Both the position numbers and the translations under genes were made by a program. A DNA stretch of 64,000 nucleotides from Kumtagia yinganensis. GTDB taxonomy: Bacteria > Pseudomonadota > Alphaproteobacteria > Rhizobiales > Rhizobiaceae. Each line of letters begins with the position of its first letter. Within the stretch, counting starts at the first letter, position 1. The notes below the pieces were generated by a model. That model saw only the letters and a program-made list of their open reading frames with translations. It did no database searches and was not told where the DNA came from. The DNA lies in NCBI RefSeq assembly GCF_040081985.1, contig NZ_JBEBMH010000009.1, positions 62,001 to 126,000 of the forward strand, read 5' to 3'. Positions 26,340-35,435 of the stretch are shown here, piece after piece.

Positions 26340-27740
26340 ATGGACCTGGGCATCACTCAATCCGCCGACGACAGGATCAAGGCTGGCAAAACCGGCCTGC
26401 AACTCGTTTCCGACAATTTCGATGCGATGGCGGTTCGTGTGCTTGCCGCTCGCAGCGCGATCCATAGCCTCGATCTGATGTATTATCTCTGGCATGACGA
26501 CCATTCCGGCCGTGCACTCATGCAGGAGGTCGTGGGCGCCGCCGAACGTGGCGTTCGCGTCCGGATCCTGCTCGACGATATGAATCCCCAGAAAAGCGAT
26601 GGGGCATATCTCGCGCTCAACGCTCACCAGAACATCGAACTCAAACTCTTCAACCCCAGCGGCTTGCGGAACGGCAGCTGGCTTAGATATGTCGAACTGG
26701 TCTCTCGGCTGTTCGCGATGACCCGCCGGATGCACCACAAAGCTTGGCTCGTCGACCGGCGCATAGCGATCGTCGGCGGCCGCAACATCGGTGATGCCTA
26801 TTTCGGCGCCGCCGAGACCAATTTTCGCGACCTTGATTTTCTGCTTCAAGGCGCTGCCGTCCAGCAAACACAGAACATCTTTGAAGCCTATTGGAACTGT
26901 GCCGCGGCGCGGCGCATCGATACGCTTCATCCGTTGGGGTCGGCCGAGCGCCTGGATAGTCTTGGTGCGAACAGCATTGGCGACGACGACAGGATCTTCG
27001 GCAACATCAGTGCCCGAATGTCCATCGATGAATTTATTTCGATGGGCAACAGCGTCCATTGGACGGAGAATGCGCGCGTCATCTCCGATCCGGCGTGCAA
27101 GGTCTTCGGTGGCGCGCCCGAGAACTGGCTTATAAACGAATTGTTGCCTATCCTTGCGGGGAGCCGATCAAATCTCGAGATCGTATCGCCTTACTTTATT
27201 CCCGGGCGGCCAGGCTTGTCGCTGTTGTCTGGACTCGTCGAGCGCGGTGTCGATGTATCCGTCCTGACCAACTCGCTCGCGGCAACCGACGTTGTCTTCG
27301 TCCATGGCGCCTACGCCAACTATCGAGGTCCCCTCCTCAGGGCCGGGATCAAACTTTTTGAACTGCAGCCCTTCAAGGGCGAGAGAAACATCTCGGTCTT
27401 CGGTTCGAAGGGGGCCAGCCTCCATACGAAGGCATTCACCATCGATGGCAGGATAGGTTTTGTCGGCTCGTTCAATTTTGATCCCCGGTCGGTGTCGCTC
27501 AATTCCGAGATGGGTGTGCTTTTCGAAGACGAGGGTTTGACCGCCGAACTCAATGAGCGGATCGAAGGCGAGAAGGCGCCGCGAACCAGCTACCGCGTAT
27601 CCCTTGAAGGGGGGCATCTCCGCTGGCGGGACGAAGTTGATGGCGACATATGCTCATATCGCCATGAACCCGGTGCAGGCATTTATCGGAAAGCTCTGGC
27701 CAGACTGGTCCGTCACCTGCCCATCGAATCGCAGCTTTGA
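26340..27740 (+). CDS. phospholipase D/cardiolipin synthase-family protein
   Basis: A 466-residue protein with two HKD catalytic motifs: MHHKAWLVDRRIAIVGGRN in the first half and LHTKAFTIDGRIGFVGSFN in the second, each with the HxK(x)4D pattern needed for phosphatidyl transfer or hydrolysis. No clear membrane helices are seen at the N-terminus, unlike standard cardiolipin synthase. The frame is open upstream but overlaps the EEP gene, so ATG 26340 is preferred despite a weak ribosome site. Pairing with an EEP gene is common for this PLD type. Probably acts in phospholipid metabolism. Confidence 0.87.
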   Translation: MDLGITQSADDRIKAGKTGLQLVSDNFDAMAVRVLAARSAIHSLDLMYYLWHDDHSGRALMQEVVGAAERGVRVRILLDDMNPQKSDGAYLALNAHQNIELKLFNPSGLRNGSWLRYVELVSRLFAMTRRMHHKAWLVDRRIAIVGGRNIGDAYFGAAETNFRDLDFLLQGAAVQQTQNIFEAYWNCAAARRIDTLHPLGSAERLDSLGANSIGDDDRIFGNISARMSIDEFISMGNSVHWTENARVISDPACKVFGGAPENWLINELLPILAGSRSNLEIVSPYFIPGRPGLSLLSGLVERGVDVSVLTNSLAATDVVFVHGAYANYRGPLLRAGIKLFELQPFKGERNISVFGSKGASLHTKAFTIDGRIGFVGSFNFDPRSVSLNSEMGVLFEDEGLTAELNERIEGEKAPRTSYRVSLEGGHLRWRDEVDGDICSYRHEPGAGIYRKALARLVRHLPIESQL

Positions 27741-28002
27741 ATCGTCCGATCTCTCCAACGGCAACAAAAGTCTCAGCTTGAGGCTGGTCTTTCGCACCGA
27801 TGGCGGCCTGACAATGGCCGCCATCGCTTCGTCGCGACCTGGATACGCCCGCGAACGGGTCGGGCGATACGCTGATGAAGGTGTTCGACGCCAACGGTGT
27901 GGCGAAGACAGCCGAGCTTCCGATCGGTGCCGGCTCGGGCAACAGCCGCGACATGACGGCGACGGCCCTTGCCGCGGCGGCTTCGCGATCGCCCGAACGG
28001 GC
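27741..28002 (+). pseudogene. short relic of an RTX/FG-GAP-like repeat
   Basis: The plus-strand frame at about 27870-27960 reads TLMKVFDANGVAKTAEL, like the repeat AQHFDASGAKVGSEF in the neighbouring intact gene, and a one-base shift then gives GGFAIARTGN, like the NGGFVVAW part of the repeat. Only one unit survives and the frame is broken. The rest of this interval has no supported feature. Confidence 0.5.
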
Positions 28003-28032
28003 AACTCGCGGCGACGGGTGTCGCCGCGAGTT
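28003..28032. terminator. strong hairpin between PLD and RTX genes
   Basis: Perfect 13-bp stem, AACTCGCGGCGAC (28003-28015) with its complement at 28020-28032, around the loop GGGT. On the plus strand it is followed by TCTGCTGT, a weak U-tract. It lies between the ends of two convergent genes and probably acts as a terminator. Confidence 0.65.
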
Positions 28033-28075
28033 TCTGCTGTCAGGCCGGGTGTTGGAGCGGGCAGCCGGACGGCTT

Positions 28076-30565
28076 TCAGGTTAGGAACAGGAAATCCGTC
28101 GCCGACAGCAGTGCCGTATGGCCGACCAGCACCACGGACATCTCCGCCGCAGTATCGCCGTCGACGTTGAAGTCGAGCACGAGGTTGCCGCCCGACACCG
28201 TCTGGTGGATTTCCCCGGCGACGAAGGCGCCGCCCGCGTCGAGCTTGAAAGCATCGCGACCGCCGCCGGAAATGCCGTCGATCTGGCTAACGTTGATATT
28301 GTCGCCGGCAGCAAAATCGGTGATCTGGTCCGCATTGGCAGCGCCGATGCCGGAATCCGCCAGCGTCAGGAACGTGAACTTGTCCTTGCCTGCGCCGCCG
28401 CCCATCTTGTCGAAGCCGAGACCGCCAGAGAGATCGTCGTCGCCGTCACCACCGAGCAGCTTGTCGTTGCCGGCAAGCCCGGTCAGGAAGTCACGACCGC
28501 CGAGACCGCGCAAAGTGTTGTCCCCGGCATTGCCGAAGATTGTCTGGTCGAAGTCATTGCCGGTCAGGTCGATCGCCACCGTGCCGGCGTTGGAGGTCGT
28601 GCGTAGCGTCTCGATTTGGGCGGCCGCGGAAAGCGCATAGCTGACGGAGGCCGCGACAATGTCATTGTTGCCCTGGCCTGCACCTTCGATGACAACATCC
28701 TTGGCATTGTCGACGGAGTAGACGTCATCGCCACCGAGGCCCTGAAGTGTGTCCGCGCCGCCGCCGCCCTTGATTACGTTGTTTGCGTTGTCGCCGATAA
28801 TGGTCTGGGCAAACGCATTGCCGGTCAGGTCGATTCCCGCAATGCCGCTGTTGGAGGTGGTGCGCAGCGTCTCGACTTCCGCCCCCGCCGCCAGCACATA
28901 GCTGACGCTGGTGGCGACGATGTCGTTGCCCTGGCCAGCACCCTCGATGACGACGTCCTTCGCGTTATCGACGGAGTAGGTGTCGTTGCCGCCGAGGCCC
29001 TGCAGTGTATCCGCGCCACCGCCGCCTTTGATGATGTTGGCGCCGTTGTTGCCGATGATAGTTTGCGCGAAGCCATTGCCTGTGAGGTCGATCGCCGTGG
29101 TGCCGCCATTGGAGGTGGTGCGCAGCGTCTCGATCTCTACCGAGGCGGCAAGCACATAACTGACGCCAGTGGCGACGGTGTCGGCGCCCTTGCCGGCAGC
29201 CTCGATGATGACGTCCTTGGCGTTGTCGACGAAGTAGGTGTCGTTGCCGGCCCCGCCTACCATCCTGTCGCCGCCGCCCTTGCCGTTCAGCGTGTCGGCG
29301 AAGGCCGTGCCGACCCAGTCGTCTGCGTCGGCGGTACCGACCAGATTCACCGCCGCGGTGCGCGGGTCGATGATCTGGGAGCGGACATCGATATTGGCAG
29401 CCTGACCGACGGCGCTGGAATCCTGCCAGGACACCATGACCCGTCCATCCGTGAGTTCCGTCACCGAAGGAGCCCGCTGATCGAGCAGGGTCGTGGTGTT
29501 GATCACGAACTCGCCGGTCAAATCGCTGCCGGTCGATCCGCTGACAACCTTGCCGCGAATGTGCGAGAACGAGCCGTCGGTCTCCAGCCCATTTCCCTGG
29601 TCCTGCCATGCAACGAAAATGTTGCCGTCGGAGAGACCGACCATCGACACGCTGCCTTCGTTGACGTCGGAGTCGCCGTCGACCAGCACATCGTTGAACT
29701 GGGGCGCGCCGGTGGCGCTGAAGATGCGCATGCGCACATCGGTGTCGTTTGTGTCGAAGACATGGGTCCAGCCTACCGCGAAACCGCCATTGGCGAGCGC
29801 GGTGACCGTGGGATCGAACTGCCGGTCAAGCGTGGTCTTGTTGACAACGAACTCGTCGCCGACCTCAGCGCCGTTGGCGTCGAACATCTGGCCGCGAATG
29901 TGGGAGCTGGAGCCGTCCGTCTCGCCATCGCCGCCATTGCCGGCATCTTCCCAGACGGTGACGAAGCCGCCGCCCACCAGCCCGACCGTCGAGGACGTGC
30001 CCTCGAAGCCCAGGCTGCCGTCAATGGCGAATTCGTTGGCGCGCTCCGCGCCATCGGCATTGAAGATGCGTCCATGGACGTCGATGTCGCCGCCCCCGGA
30101 ATTGTGGCTCCACGACGCGACGAAGCCGCCGTCGGCCAATGCGCTTATCGACACGTCGCCCTGCTCAAGCGCGGTCTGCTCGTTCAGGACAAATTCGATG
30201 CCGACCTTGCTGCCGTCGGCATCGAATATCTGTGCCTTGACGCTGGAGCCCGAGCCGTCGCCGCCGTCGTCGGCATTGGGATGGTCCCAGGCGACGACGT
30301 AGCCGCCATTGCTGAGTGCGGTCACGGTCGGATTGCGCGCGTCGGAGAGTTCGTTGGTATTGATGATGAATTCCGACCCGACCTTGGCGCCGCTGGCATC
30401 GAAATGCTGGGCTCGCACTGTCGTATTGCCCAGCGGATTCGTCTCGTCTTCCCAGACGACGACGAACGTGCCGTTTGCCAATGCGGCAACGTTTGGAAGG
30501 CCCTGGAATCCGGCGGTCGTCGTGTTCACGACGAATTCCGGGCCGAAGAAGCTTGGGATTGCCAT
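28076..30565 (-). CDS. large RTX protein with FG-GAP/VCBS-like repeats
   Basis: An 829-residue, probably exported protein. Residues 1 to about 440 are eight or so repeats of about 50 residues with the pattern TALSNGGYVVAW...AQIFDADG, predicted to form a beta-propeller-like or adhesive region. Residues about 450-760 are RTX units (GGGGADTLQGLGGNDTYSVD) spaced by a longer motif ending in TGNAFAQTIIG, and the C-terminus (LLSATDFLFL) looks like a type I secretion signal. There is no N-terminal signal peptide. ATG 30565 has AGGAG at a normal distance; the frame is open further upstream to 30793 but that part is not protein-like. It is divergent from an AraC gene. Confidence 0.85.
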   Translation of the reverse strand: MAIPSFFGPEFVVNTTTAGFQGLPNVAALANGTFVVVWEDETNPLGNTTVRAQHFDASGAKVGSEFIINTNELSDARNPTVTALSNGGYVVAWDHPNADDGGDGSGSSVKAQIFDADGSKVGIEFVLNEQTALEQGDVSISALADGGFVASWSHNSGGGDIDVHGRIFNADGAERANEFAIDGSLGFEGTSSTVGLVGGGFVTVWEDAGNGGDGETDGSSSHIRGQMFDANGAEVGDEFVVNKTTLDRQFDPTVTALANGGFAVGWTHVFDTNDTDVRMRIFSATGAPQFNDVLVDGDSDVNEGSVSMVGLSDGNIFVAWQDQGNGLETDGSFSHIRGKVVSGSTGSDLTGEFVINTTTLLDQRAPSVTELTDGRVMVSWQDSSAVGQAANIDVRSQIIDPRTAAVNLVGTADADDWVGTAFADTLNGKGGGDRMVGGAGNDTYFVDNAKDVIIEAAGKGADTVATGVSYVLAASVEIETLRTTSNGGTTAIDLTGNGFAQTIIGNNGANIIKGGGGADTLQGLGGNDTYSVDNAKDVVIEGAGQGNDIVATSVSYVLAAGAEVETLRTTSNSGIAGIDLTGNAFAQTIIGDNANNVIKGGGGADTLQGLGGDDVYSVDNAKDVVIEGAGQGNNDIVAASVSYALSAAAQIETLRTTSNAGTVAIDLTGNDFDQTIFGNAGDNTLRGLGGRDFLTGLAGNDKLLGGDGDDDLSGGLGFDKMGGGAGKDKFTFLTLADSGIGAANADQITDFAAGDNINVSQIDGISGGGRDAFKLDAGGAFVAGEIHQTVSGGNLVLDFNVDGDTAAEMSVVLVGHTALLSATDFLFLT

Positions 30566-30797
30566 TTCAGTAACTCCTGATTGATCAATTGCGAACCGGC
30601 GGTTCGATGGCGGCAGGAGATAAAGGCGCGGACATCCTGCTTCTTGGACGCATGCGAAGGAACGATAGGACTGGACCGAAAGCCGGCCCGCCAACCAGGG
30701 CATGAATGGCCAGATGAAATAATGCTGAAACGAAACTGTCGCAGGCGCGATATCGTGCTGTAACGCGGCCGCTGCATACCGCCGGCGGAGCAAGACG

Positions 30798-31787
30798 ATG
30801 CAGACCGCCGCAGTCCCCGTGAAGCGCTTCTCGATAGCCGACTGGCCCGAAAAGGACCGGCTGGGGATGCTTCACGACGTCTATACGGGCGCTTTGCTTG
30901 AGTGCGATATTGCTCCGGCCGATGGAGAGCTCGCCGAATTCACGGCAACCACGCGTCCGCTGCCCGGTCTCGACATCCTGTCGGTCGCCAGTTCAGGCCT
31001 TCGTGTCCGGCGCTCGAAGAGCCAGATCGATCCCGAGCACATCTATCTCAATATCAATCTGACAGGCAGCAGGCACGTTTCCCAGCAGCGCCGCGAGGCG
31101 GTCTCCTCCGAGGGCGAGGCGATATTTATCGCCGGCGACGCCGGCGTCGCCATGACGATTGCGCCGGGCTCGCGCTTCATGACGCTGAAGATGGAAGTCG
31201 CGGCGATCGAACCGCTGGTGCCCGACTACGGCGACCGTCTAATCCGGCCCGTGCCTCGCCAGAGCGAGGCGCTGCAACTGCTCTCTGGCTATCTCGGGAC
31301 GTTGGACAAGGCGGAAACGCTCGCCACACCCAATCTGCAGCGTGTCGTGGCCACCCATGTGCACGATCTCGCGGCCCTAACGCTAGGCGCGCTTGGGGAC
31401 GGCGCGGAACAGGCGCGCGAACGCGGCGCGCGCGCGGCAAGGCTCCAGGCGATCAAGGCGGACGTTGCCGCCAACCTCGATGGCGACGTGTCAGTGGATG
31501 CCGTCGCCAAGCGTCACCACGTCACGCCGCGCTCGGTGCAGTTGGCGTTCGAAGTTGAGGGGATGACCTTCACCGATTTCGTGCTCGGCCAAAGGCTTGC
31601 CCGCGCCCATCGGATGCTGTCCGATCCGCTGCGATCCGGACAGAAGATCAGCACCGTCGCATTCGATGCGGGCTTCGGCGACCTGTCCTATTTCAACCGG
31701 GTGTTTCGTCGCCGCTTCGATGCTACACCTTCGGAGGTGCGGGCTGCTGCCGTTTTGACCAGCAGGCAGCTCAAGCCACATCATTGA
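30798..31787 (+). CDS. AraC-family transcriptional regulator
   Basis: A 329-residue regulator with an N-terminal AraC-binding-like (cupin-type) sensor domain and a C-terminal double helix-turn-helix from about residue 225 (VDAVAKRHHVTPRSVQLAFE, then ISTVAFDAGFGDLSYFNRVF). The ATG is 232 bases from the divergent start of the RTX gene at 30565, so the intervening DNA may hold both promoters, and the regulator may control the RTX gene. The inducing signal is unknown. Confidence 0.92.
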   Translation: MQTAAVPVKRFSIADWPEKDRLGMLHDVYTGALLECDIAPADGELAEFTATTRPLPGLDILSVASSGLRVRRSKSQIDPEHIYLNINLTGSRHVSQQRREAVSSEGEAIFIAGDAGVAMTIAPGSRFMTLKMEVAAIEPLVPDYGDRLIRPVPRQSEALQLLSGYLGTLDKAETLATPNLQRVVATHVHDLAALTLGALGDGAEQARERGARAARLQAIKADVAANLDGDVSVDAVAKRHHVTPRSVQLAFEVEGMTFTDFVLGQRLARAHRMLSDPLRSGQKISTVAFDAGFGDLSYFNRVFRRRFDATPSEVRAAAVLTSRQLKPHH

Positions 31788-31799
31788 AGATTTTCGAGA

Positions 31800-32350
31800 G
31801 TTGGGGGTGCGGCTTTCGTATCCAGCGAGACTGCGCGGAGAGAAGATCAAGCGAGGGTGTCTCTATCCGTGGCGGATGTCGAAGCGAGCAAGCCAACCAA
31901 CCACTCGATGCCTGCATCGGCATGGCCACTTTCGGTGTGATGATGTTCAACGTGAACGTTCCGAGAGGCAGCGGAGGATCGATGACCACGACACCGAAGC
32001 GGGCCGCGTGCATGTCGACGAAGCGTCGCTGCAGAGCCGAATCAGATCGCTTTCGGCTAGAACGGCAAGCGCGAACATGAAATTCGGAACCGTCAAAGCC
32101 ACTTGGCGGGACAGCCCTTGCTCCGACAGGATATTGTCGACGAAGCCGTGCGGGTCGCCGGTGTGGGAAACGACGAGGTGTCGCATCGCGCAGTAATTCG
32201 ACAGGCTCGGATCGGGCCGCGAATGGATAGCCGCCATGTGCCGCGACAATGAAGGCTTCCTGATAGAGCGGTTGGCGAGCGAGGCGGGCTGGAAATTCCT
32301 CATTGGGAACGATCGCTACGTCCATCACATGGGCATCAAGATCGGCTAAC
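31800..32350 (-). pseudogene. LysR-type regulator, frameshifted and 5'-truncated
   Basis: The effector-binding domain of a LysR regulator can be followed across three frames of the minus strand: VMDVAIVPNEEFPARLARQ near 32300, then NYCAMRHLVVSHTGDPHGF and PNFMFALAVLAESD in a second frame (about 32190-32030), then RRFVDMHAARFGVVVIDPPL and TFTLNIITPKVAM in the first frame, and a last frame switch near 31915. The N-terminal DNA-binding domain is absent. At least three frame breaks exclude function. Confidence 0.85.
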
Positions 32351-32582
32351 GGCCCCCCAGCGGCTCGGCCGCGCTCCAAGAATTTCCCGCCGATAGCAAG
32401 GCAAAGGCATCGAGTTTTGGCCACCGTGGTAGGTCAGGTTCGATGGCGAACATACGATGAACATCCGGTGTGCATTTGGGTCACGAAATGCACACCGAAA
32501 CTCCTTTGTTTCTGATGGCGGGCGATGATCGAAAATTGGGGGTTGCGCTGCACCCCTTGCTTCTCTAGGGGTTCGCACCAAC

Positions 32583-32659
32583 CGGAGTGTAGCGCAGCCT
32601 GGTAGCGCACCTGATTTGGGATCAGGGGGTCGCAGGTTCGAATCCTGCCACTCCGACCA
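32583..32659 (+). tRNA. tRNA-Pro (anticodon TGG), CCA encoded
   Basis: A complete cloverleaf of 77 bases: acceptor CGGAGTG pairs with CACTCCG, the anticodon loop TTTGGGA carries TGG, the T arm is GCAGG-TTCGAAT-CCTGC, and the 3' CCA is encoded at 32657-32659. It lies at the right-hand border of the RTX/relic segment. Confidence 0.97.
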
Positions 32660-32843
32660 GAAAAACCACGGTGCAGCCCGGACTTAGCCGGTCGGCACCC
32701 GCTTGCATCGCCGGACCCGCCGATCGGACTGTCTGAAAAGGCCCCAGGCCTCATCGGCACTTGAGGCCACTTTGGCGGCCGGCAAGCCTATTGGCCGCGT
32801 CCTCGGAACGCGGCCCTCCGAAAACACCGGGATCAGGCCTCCG

Positions 32844-33875
32844 CTACTCCGCCGCTTGCTTGCTGGCGACCTGGTCGCCATTGTCGAAATGGGCGCTTTT
32901 GAAGGCCTGGACGATCTTGGCGACCATCCAGTTGTTGACGTGGCGGCCATCGTCCTCGCGGAAGCTGGTGGGAGCGTTCGACATCACCATTTCGTAGGAC
33001 GGGAAGTAGGTCACGTGCGGGTACTTGCGCGACAGGGCGCCGAGCACGGCGCGCAAAATGCTCTTGCCTTCCGAGTTGGCGACCAGGATGTCGTCACGGC
33101 CGAATGTCCGTGACAGGCCGACCGGCGAGACGGTCAGGACGATCCGGGCTGCGGGTTTGACCTTGCCGATGATCTGGATGACCCGTTCCATATTCTCGAA
33201 GTTTTCCTCGTAGGAGGACATATGGAACTCGGTCTCGTCCTCGCCGGCGCCGCCGGCGTAGCCCGGTTTCTGGCAGGCCATCAGCCCGGACTTCCTGTTG
33301 CGGAACACTTCCGCCATTCCAAGCGTCATGAAAAACACGTCGGCTTCGCGGATGCCGCGGTCGATTGCGGCGCTCGCCAGCCTGTTGGCCTCCATCAGGT
33401 CTTCCGGCGTACGTCCGAAGATCATGCGGCGGTAAGGGTCCTGATAGGCCCGCGTTCCGCCCCAGTAGAGATCCTTGGTCATCCAATAGTCGTCCGGCGA
33501 AAAGGTCAGTTCGCCGATGTGCCGTTCGAACTCCTGCCGGATGGTGAACGAGTTGAAGTAGTCCATATGCGGCCTGGCTGGCAGCCGGTCGATCTTGTAC
33601 CGGTCCGGCGCCATCGGAACGTCCTGCATCGGCGGTCCCACCTCGAACCCTTCGGCGGAAAGATACAGGCGGATGCGCTCGGCGAAGCAACTGCCGATGG
33701 TGAAGACCTTGTCCTTGCGGCCGAACAACGGCTTGATCGGAACGGTCATCACCTTGTTGGCATGGTGCGTGCTCCAGCGGGGATTGGGCTTTTCGCGTGC
33801 GAAAATTTTCTTGAGCGGCGCGTCGACCGGAACGGCGTCGAAGGATGCGGGTGCGGCGTTGTCGTATTCGGCCAT
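32844..33875 (-). CDS. GSCFA-domain protein
   Basis: A 343-residue protein with the diagnostic VFTIGSCFAERI motif that names the GSCFA family, an SGNH-hydrolase-like group (the Ser of GSCFA is the likely nucleophile). Later blocks are RPHMDYFNSFTIRQEFE, FFMTLGMAEVFRN, and LTVSPVGLSRTF. Such proteins often occur in surface polysaccharide loci, where they may act as acyl esterases or transferases, but the reaction is not established. It is the downstream partner of the hydrolase/TPR and ABC-2 genes, all on the minus strand. Confidence 0.88.
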   Translation of the reverse strand: MAEYDNAAPASFDAVPVDAPLKKIFAREKPNPRWSTHHANKVMTVPIKPLFGRKDKVFTIGSCFAERIRLYLSAEGFEVGPPMQDVPMAPDRYKIDRLPARPHMDYFNSFTIRQEFERHIGELTFSPDDYWMTKDLYWGGTRAYQDPYRRMIFGRTPEDLMEANRLASAAIDRGIREADVFFMTLGMAEVFRNRKSGLMACQKPGYAGGAGEDETEFHMSSYEENFENMERVIQIIGKVKPAARIVLTVSPVGLSRTFGRDDILVANSEGKSILRAVLGALSRKYPHVTYFPSYEMVMSNAPTSFREDDGRHVNNWMVAKIVQAFKSAHFDNGDQVASKQAAE

Positions 33876-34174
33876 GATGACTCCCCCGTTTTTACGGGCA
33901 GTTAGGAAACGCGATGCCTCGCGTCAGAAATCGGACAGCCGAATCGTATCACTTCCGACAGGGTTTGGCGTGAGGCGGTGCGCCGGCCTCCTTGGCCCAT
34001 GCAGCGTCATCGCGTTTCACGCCACGTCGCATCTGACGCCTTGCCGGCCAGCCCACGGAGGCGGTTCGTTCGAACATCCCATGATCAAAGTCTGGCTGAA
34101 GCTAGACCAAGCCACCCTGGCCGGCAATGCGTTTGCCGAACTGATCGCTTCGGCAAACGGTTGGGTAGCCTGTC
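33876..34174. other. interval between GSCFA gene and hydrolase/TPR gene
   Basis: About 300 bases without a supported gene. It is long enough to hold a separate promoter for the GSCFA gene. No clear terminator hairpin was found by eye. Confidence 0.4.
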
Positions 34175-35416
34175 TCAGGCATCGTACAGCAGTACGATTC
34201 GCTTCTTCTCCGGGGGCAACTTGTCGATGTCTCCAGGCTGGCGTTTGGCCAGCCTCTGCGCCGCGCGCTCGGCCTGCTCGACATATTTGGCATTCTTCGG
34301 TTCCAGCACGGCTGCCTGGCTGGCGTGACGCTCGGCCTGTTTGAGGGCGCCGTTGACCATGAACATCAGGCTCAAGGCATAGTGCGATTTCGCGAAGGCC
34401 GGATGCGTCCGCAGCAGCCGGCGGTGCAGGCTGATCGACAGATCAATGCGGCCCAGTTCCCGCATGCATAGAGCAAGGGCCCACTGATAATCCGGATAAG
34501 TGACATAAAGGCCGCGCGCCGCGGACAGGTGCCCGACCGCCGCCTCAGCCTGGCCCAGTTGCAGATAGGCGTTTCCGGTCATGTATTGCGCGAAATCGGA
34601 TGAAGGGTTGAGGGCGCAGGCCTTATCGCCGAGTTGGGCGGCTTTCGCCCAATCCCGCGCCGAATGTGCGACGAAAAGCGCATAGTAGACTTCCGCAAAC
34701 CCTTCGATCTCGCATCCGAAACCGTCTTCGAACATCGGCTGCGGCGGCTTGTTTTTCAGGAAGAGGCGAATCAGGGGAGTAAGCCGGTCCCGGTTGCGCA
34801 GGTAGCCTCCCGGGCCGTGGCCGACGAAATTCATCGACCGGCATTCGTAGTTCGGTAGCCCCTTGGCGAGGGACATGCAGTACAGGTCCAAAGGGTCGTT
34901 CTCGCCGGCAAGCGAGTAGATCGGCTTGCTTGCCTGCGCGATGAACCGGTGAATGTTCAAAAAAGGTGTCTTCGCGTCGGGAGCCAGCAGCCTTTCGCTG
35001 CGGCTGGCCGGCAGGCGGATCGTCGTTTCGGCGCCGAAGGCGAGCACGCGCGCACCGAGCAGGCTGCCGAACAGGATGGCGCCATGCCCGCCCATGCTCT
35101 GGCCGACGGTGTAGATCTCCGTGGCGCCGAGGTGGCGCGCCCACAGCTTGATGTTCATGATCGTGGTGGGCAGGTCGGAGCCCAGGCCAGGCACGCCGTT
35201 CTGGTACCACTCGTTCTTGCCGTTGTTGACGTAGAGCCGGTTCGCATCGACCTCCATGCCGGTCTTCCAGAAATGAAACGACCTTGGCGGAGCGCTTGAT
35301 CCGCTGAAAAATATGATGAGCTTCGCGGACCCCGCGACAGGAACGAATTGGAAATGGTCCCCTCCCTCCTCCGTCGGTGGCGAGGAGAGGGGCCGCTGCT
35401 TGGTTTCGAAATCCAT
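34175..35416 (-). CDS. alpha/beta-hydrolase with C-terminal TPR repeats
   Basis: A two-part protein of about 413 residues. The N-terminal half is alpha/beta-hydrolase-like, with the nucleophile elbow VGQSMGGHGAILFG. The C-terminal half is TPR-like helices (ALNPSSDFAQYMTGNAYLQL, then SHYALSLMFMVNGALKQAER), and the tail is Lys/Arg-rich. A TTG at 35428 lies 12 bases upstream in frame; ATG 35416 is preferred. It ends 299 bases before the GSCFA gene and starts 20 bases after the ABC-2 permease on the same strand, so it is probably in its operon and may modify or handle an exported polysaccharide. The substrate is unknown. Confidence 0.8.
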   Translation of the reverse strand: MDFETKQRPLSSPPTEEGGDHFQFVPVAGSAKLIIFFSGSSAPPRSFHFWKTGMEVDANRLYVNNGKNEWYQNGVPGLGSDLPTTIMNIKLWARHLGATEIYTVGQSMGGHGAILFGSLLGARVLAFGAETTIRLPASRSERLLAPDAKTPFLNIHRFIAQASKPIYSLAGENDPLDLYCMSLAKGLPNYECRSMNFVGHGPGGYLRNRDRLTPLIRLFLKNKPPQPMFEDGFGCEIEGFAEVYYALFVAHSARDWAKAAQLGDKACALNPSSDFAQYMTGNAYLQLGQAEAAVGHLSAARGLYVTYPDYQWALALCMRELGRIDLSISLHRRLLRTHPAFAKSHYALSLMFMVNGALKQAERHASQAAVLEPKNAKYVEQAERAAQRLAKRQPGDIDKLPPEKKRIVLLYDA

Positions 35417-35435
35417 TCCGCTCGGCAATCCGCTT

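Noticed and set aside
28616..30580. 654-codon plus-strand open frame
   Set aside because: Antisense to the RTX gene; its valine- and aspartate-rich content mirrors the repeat codons.
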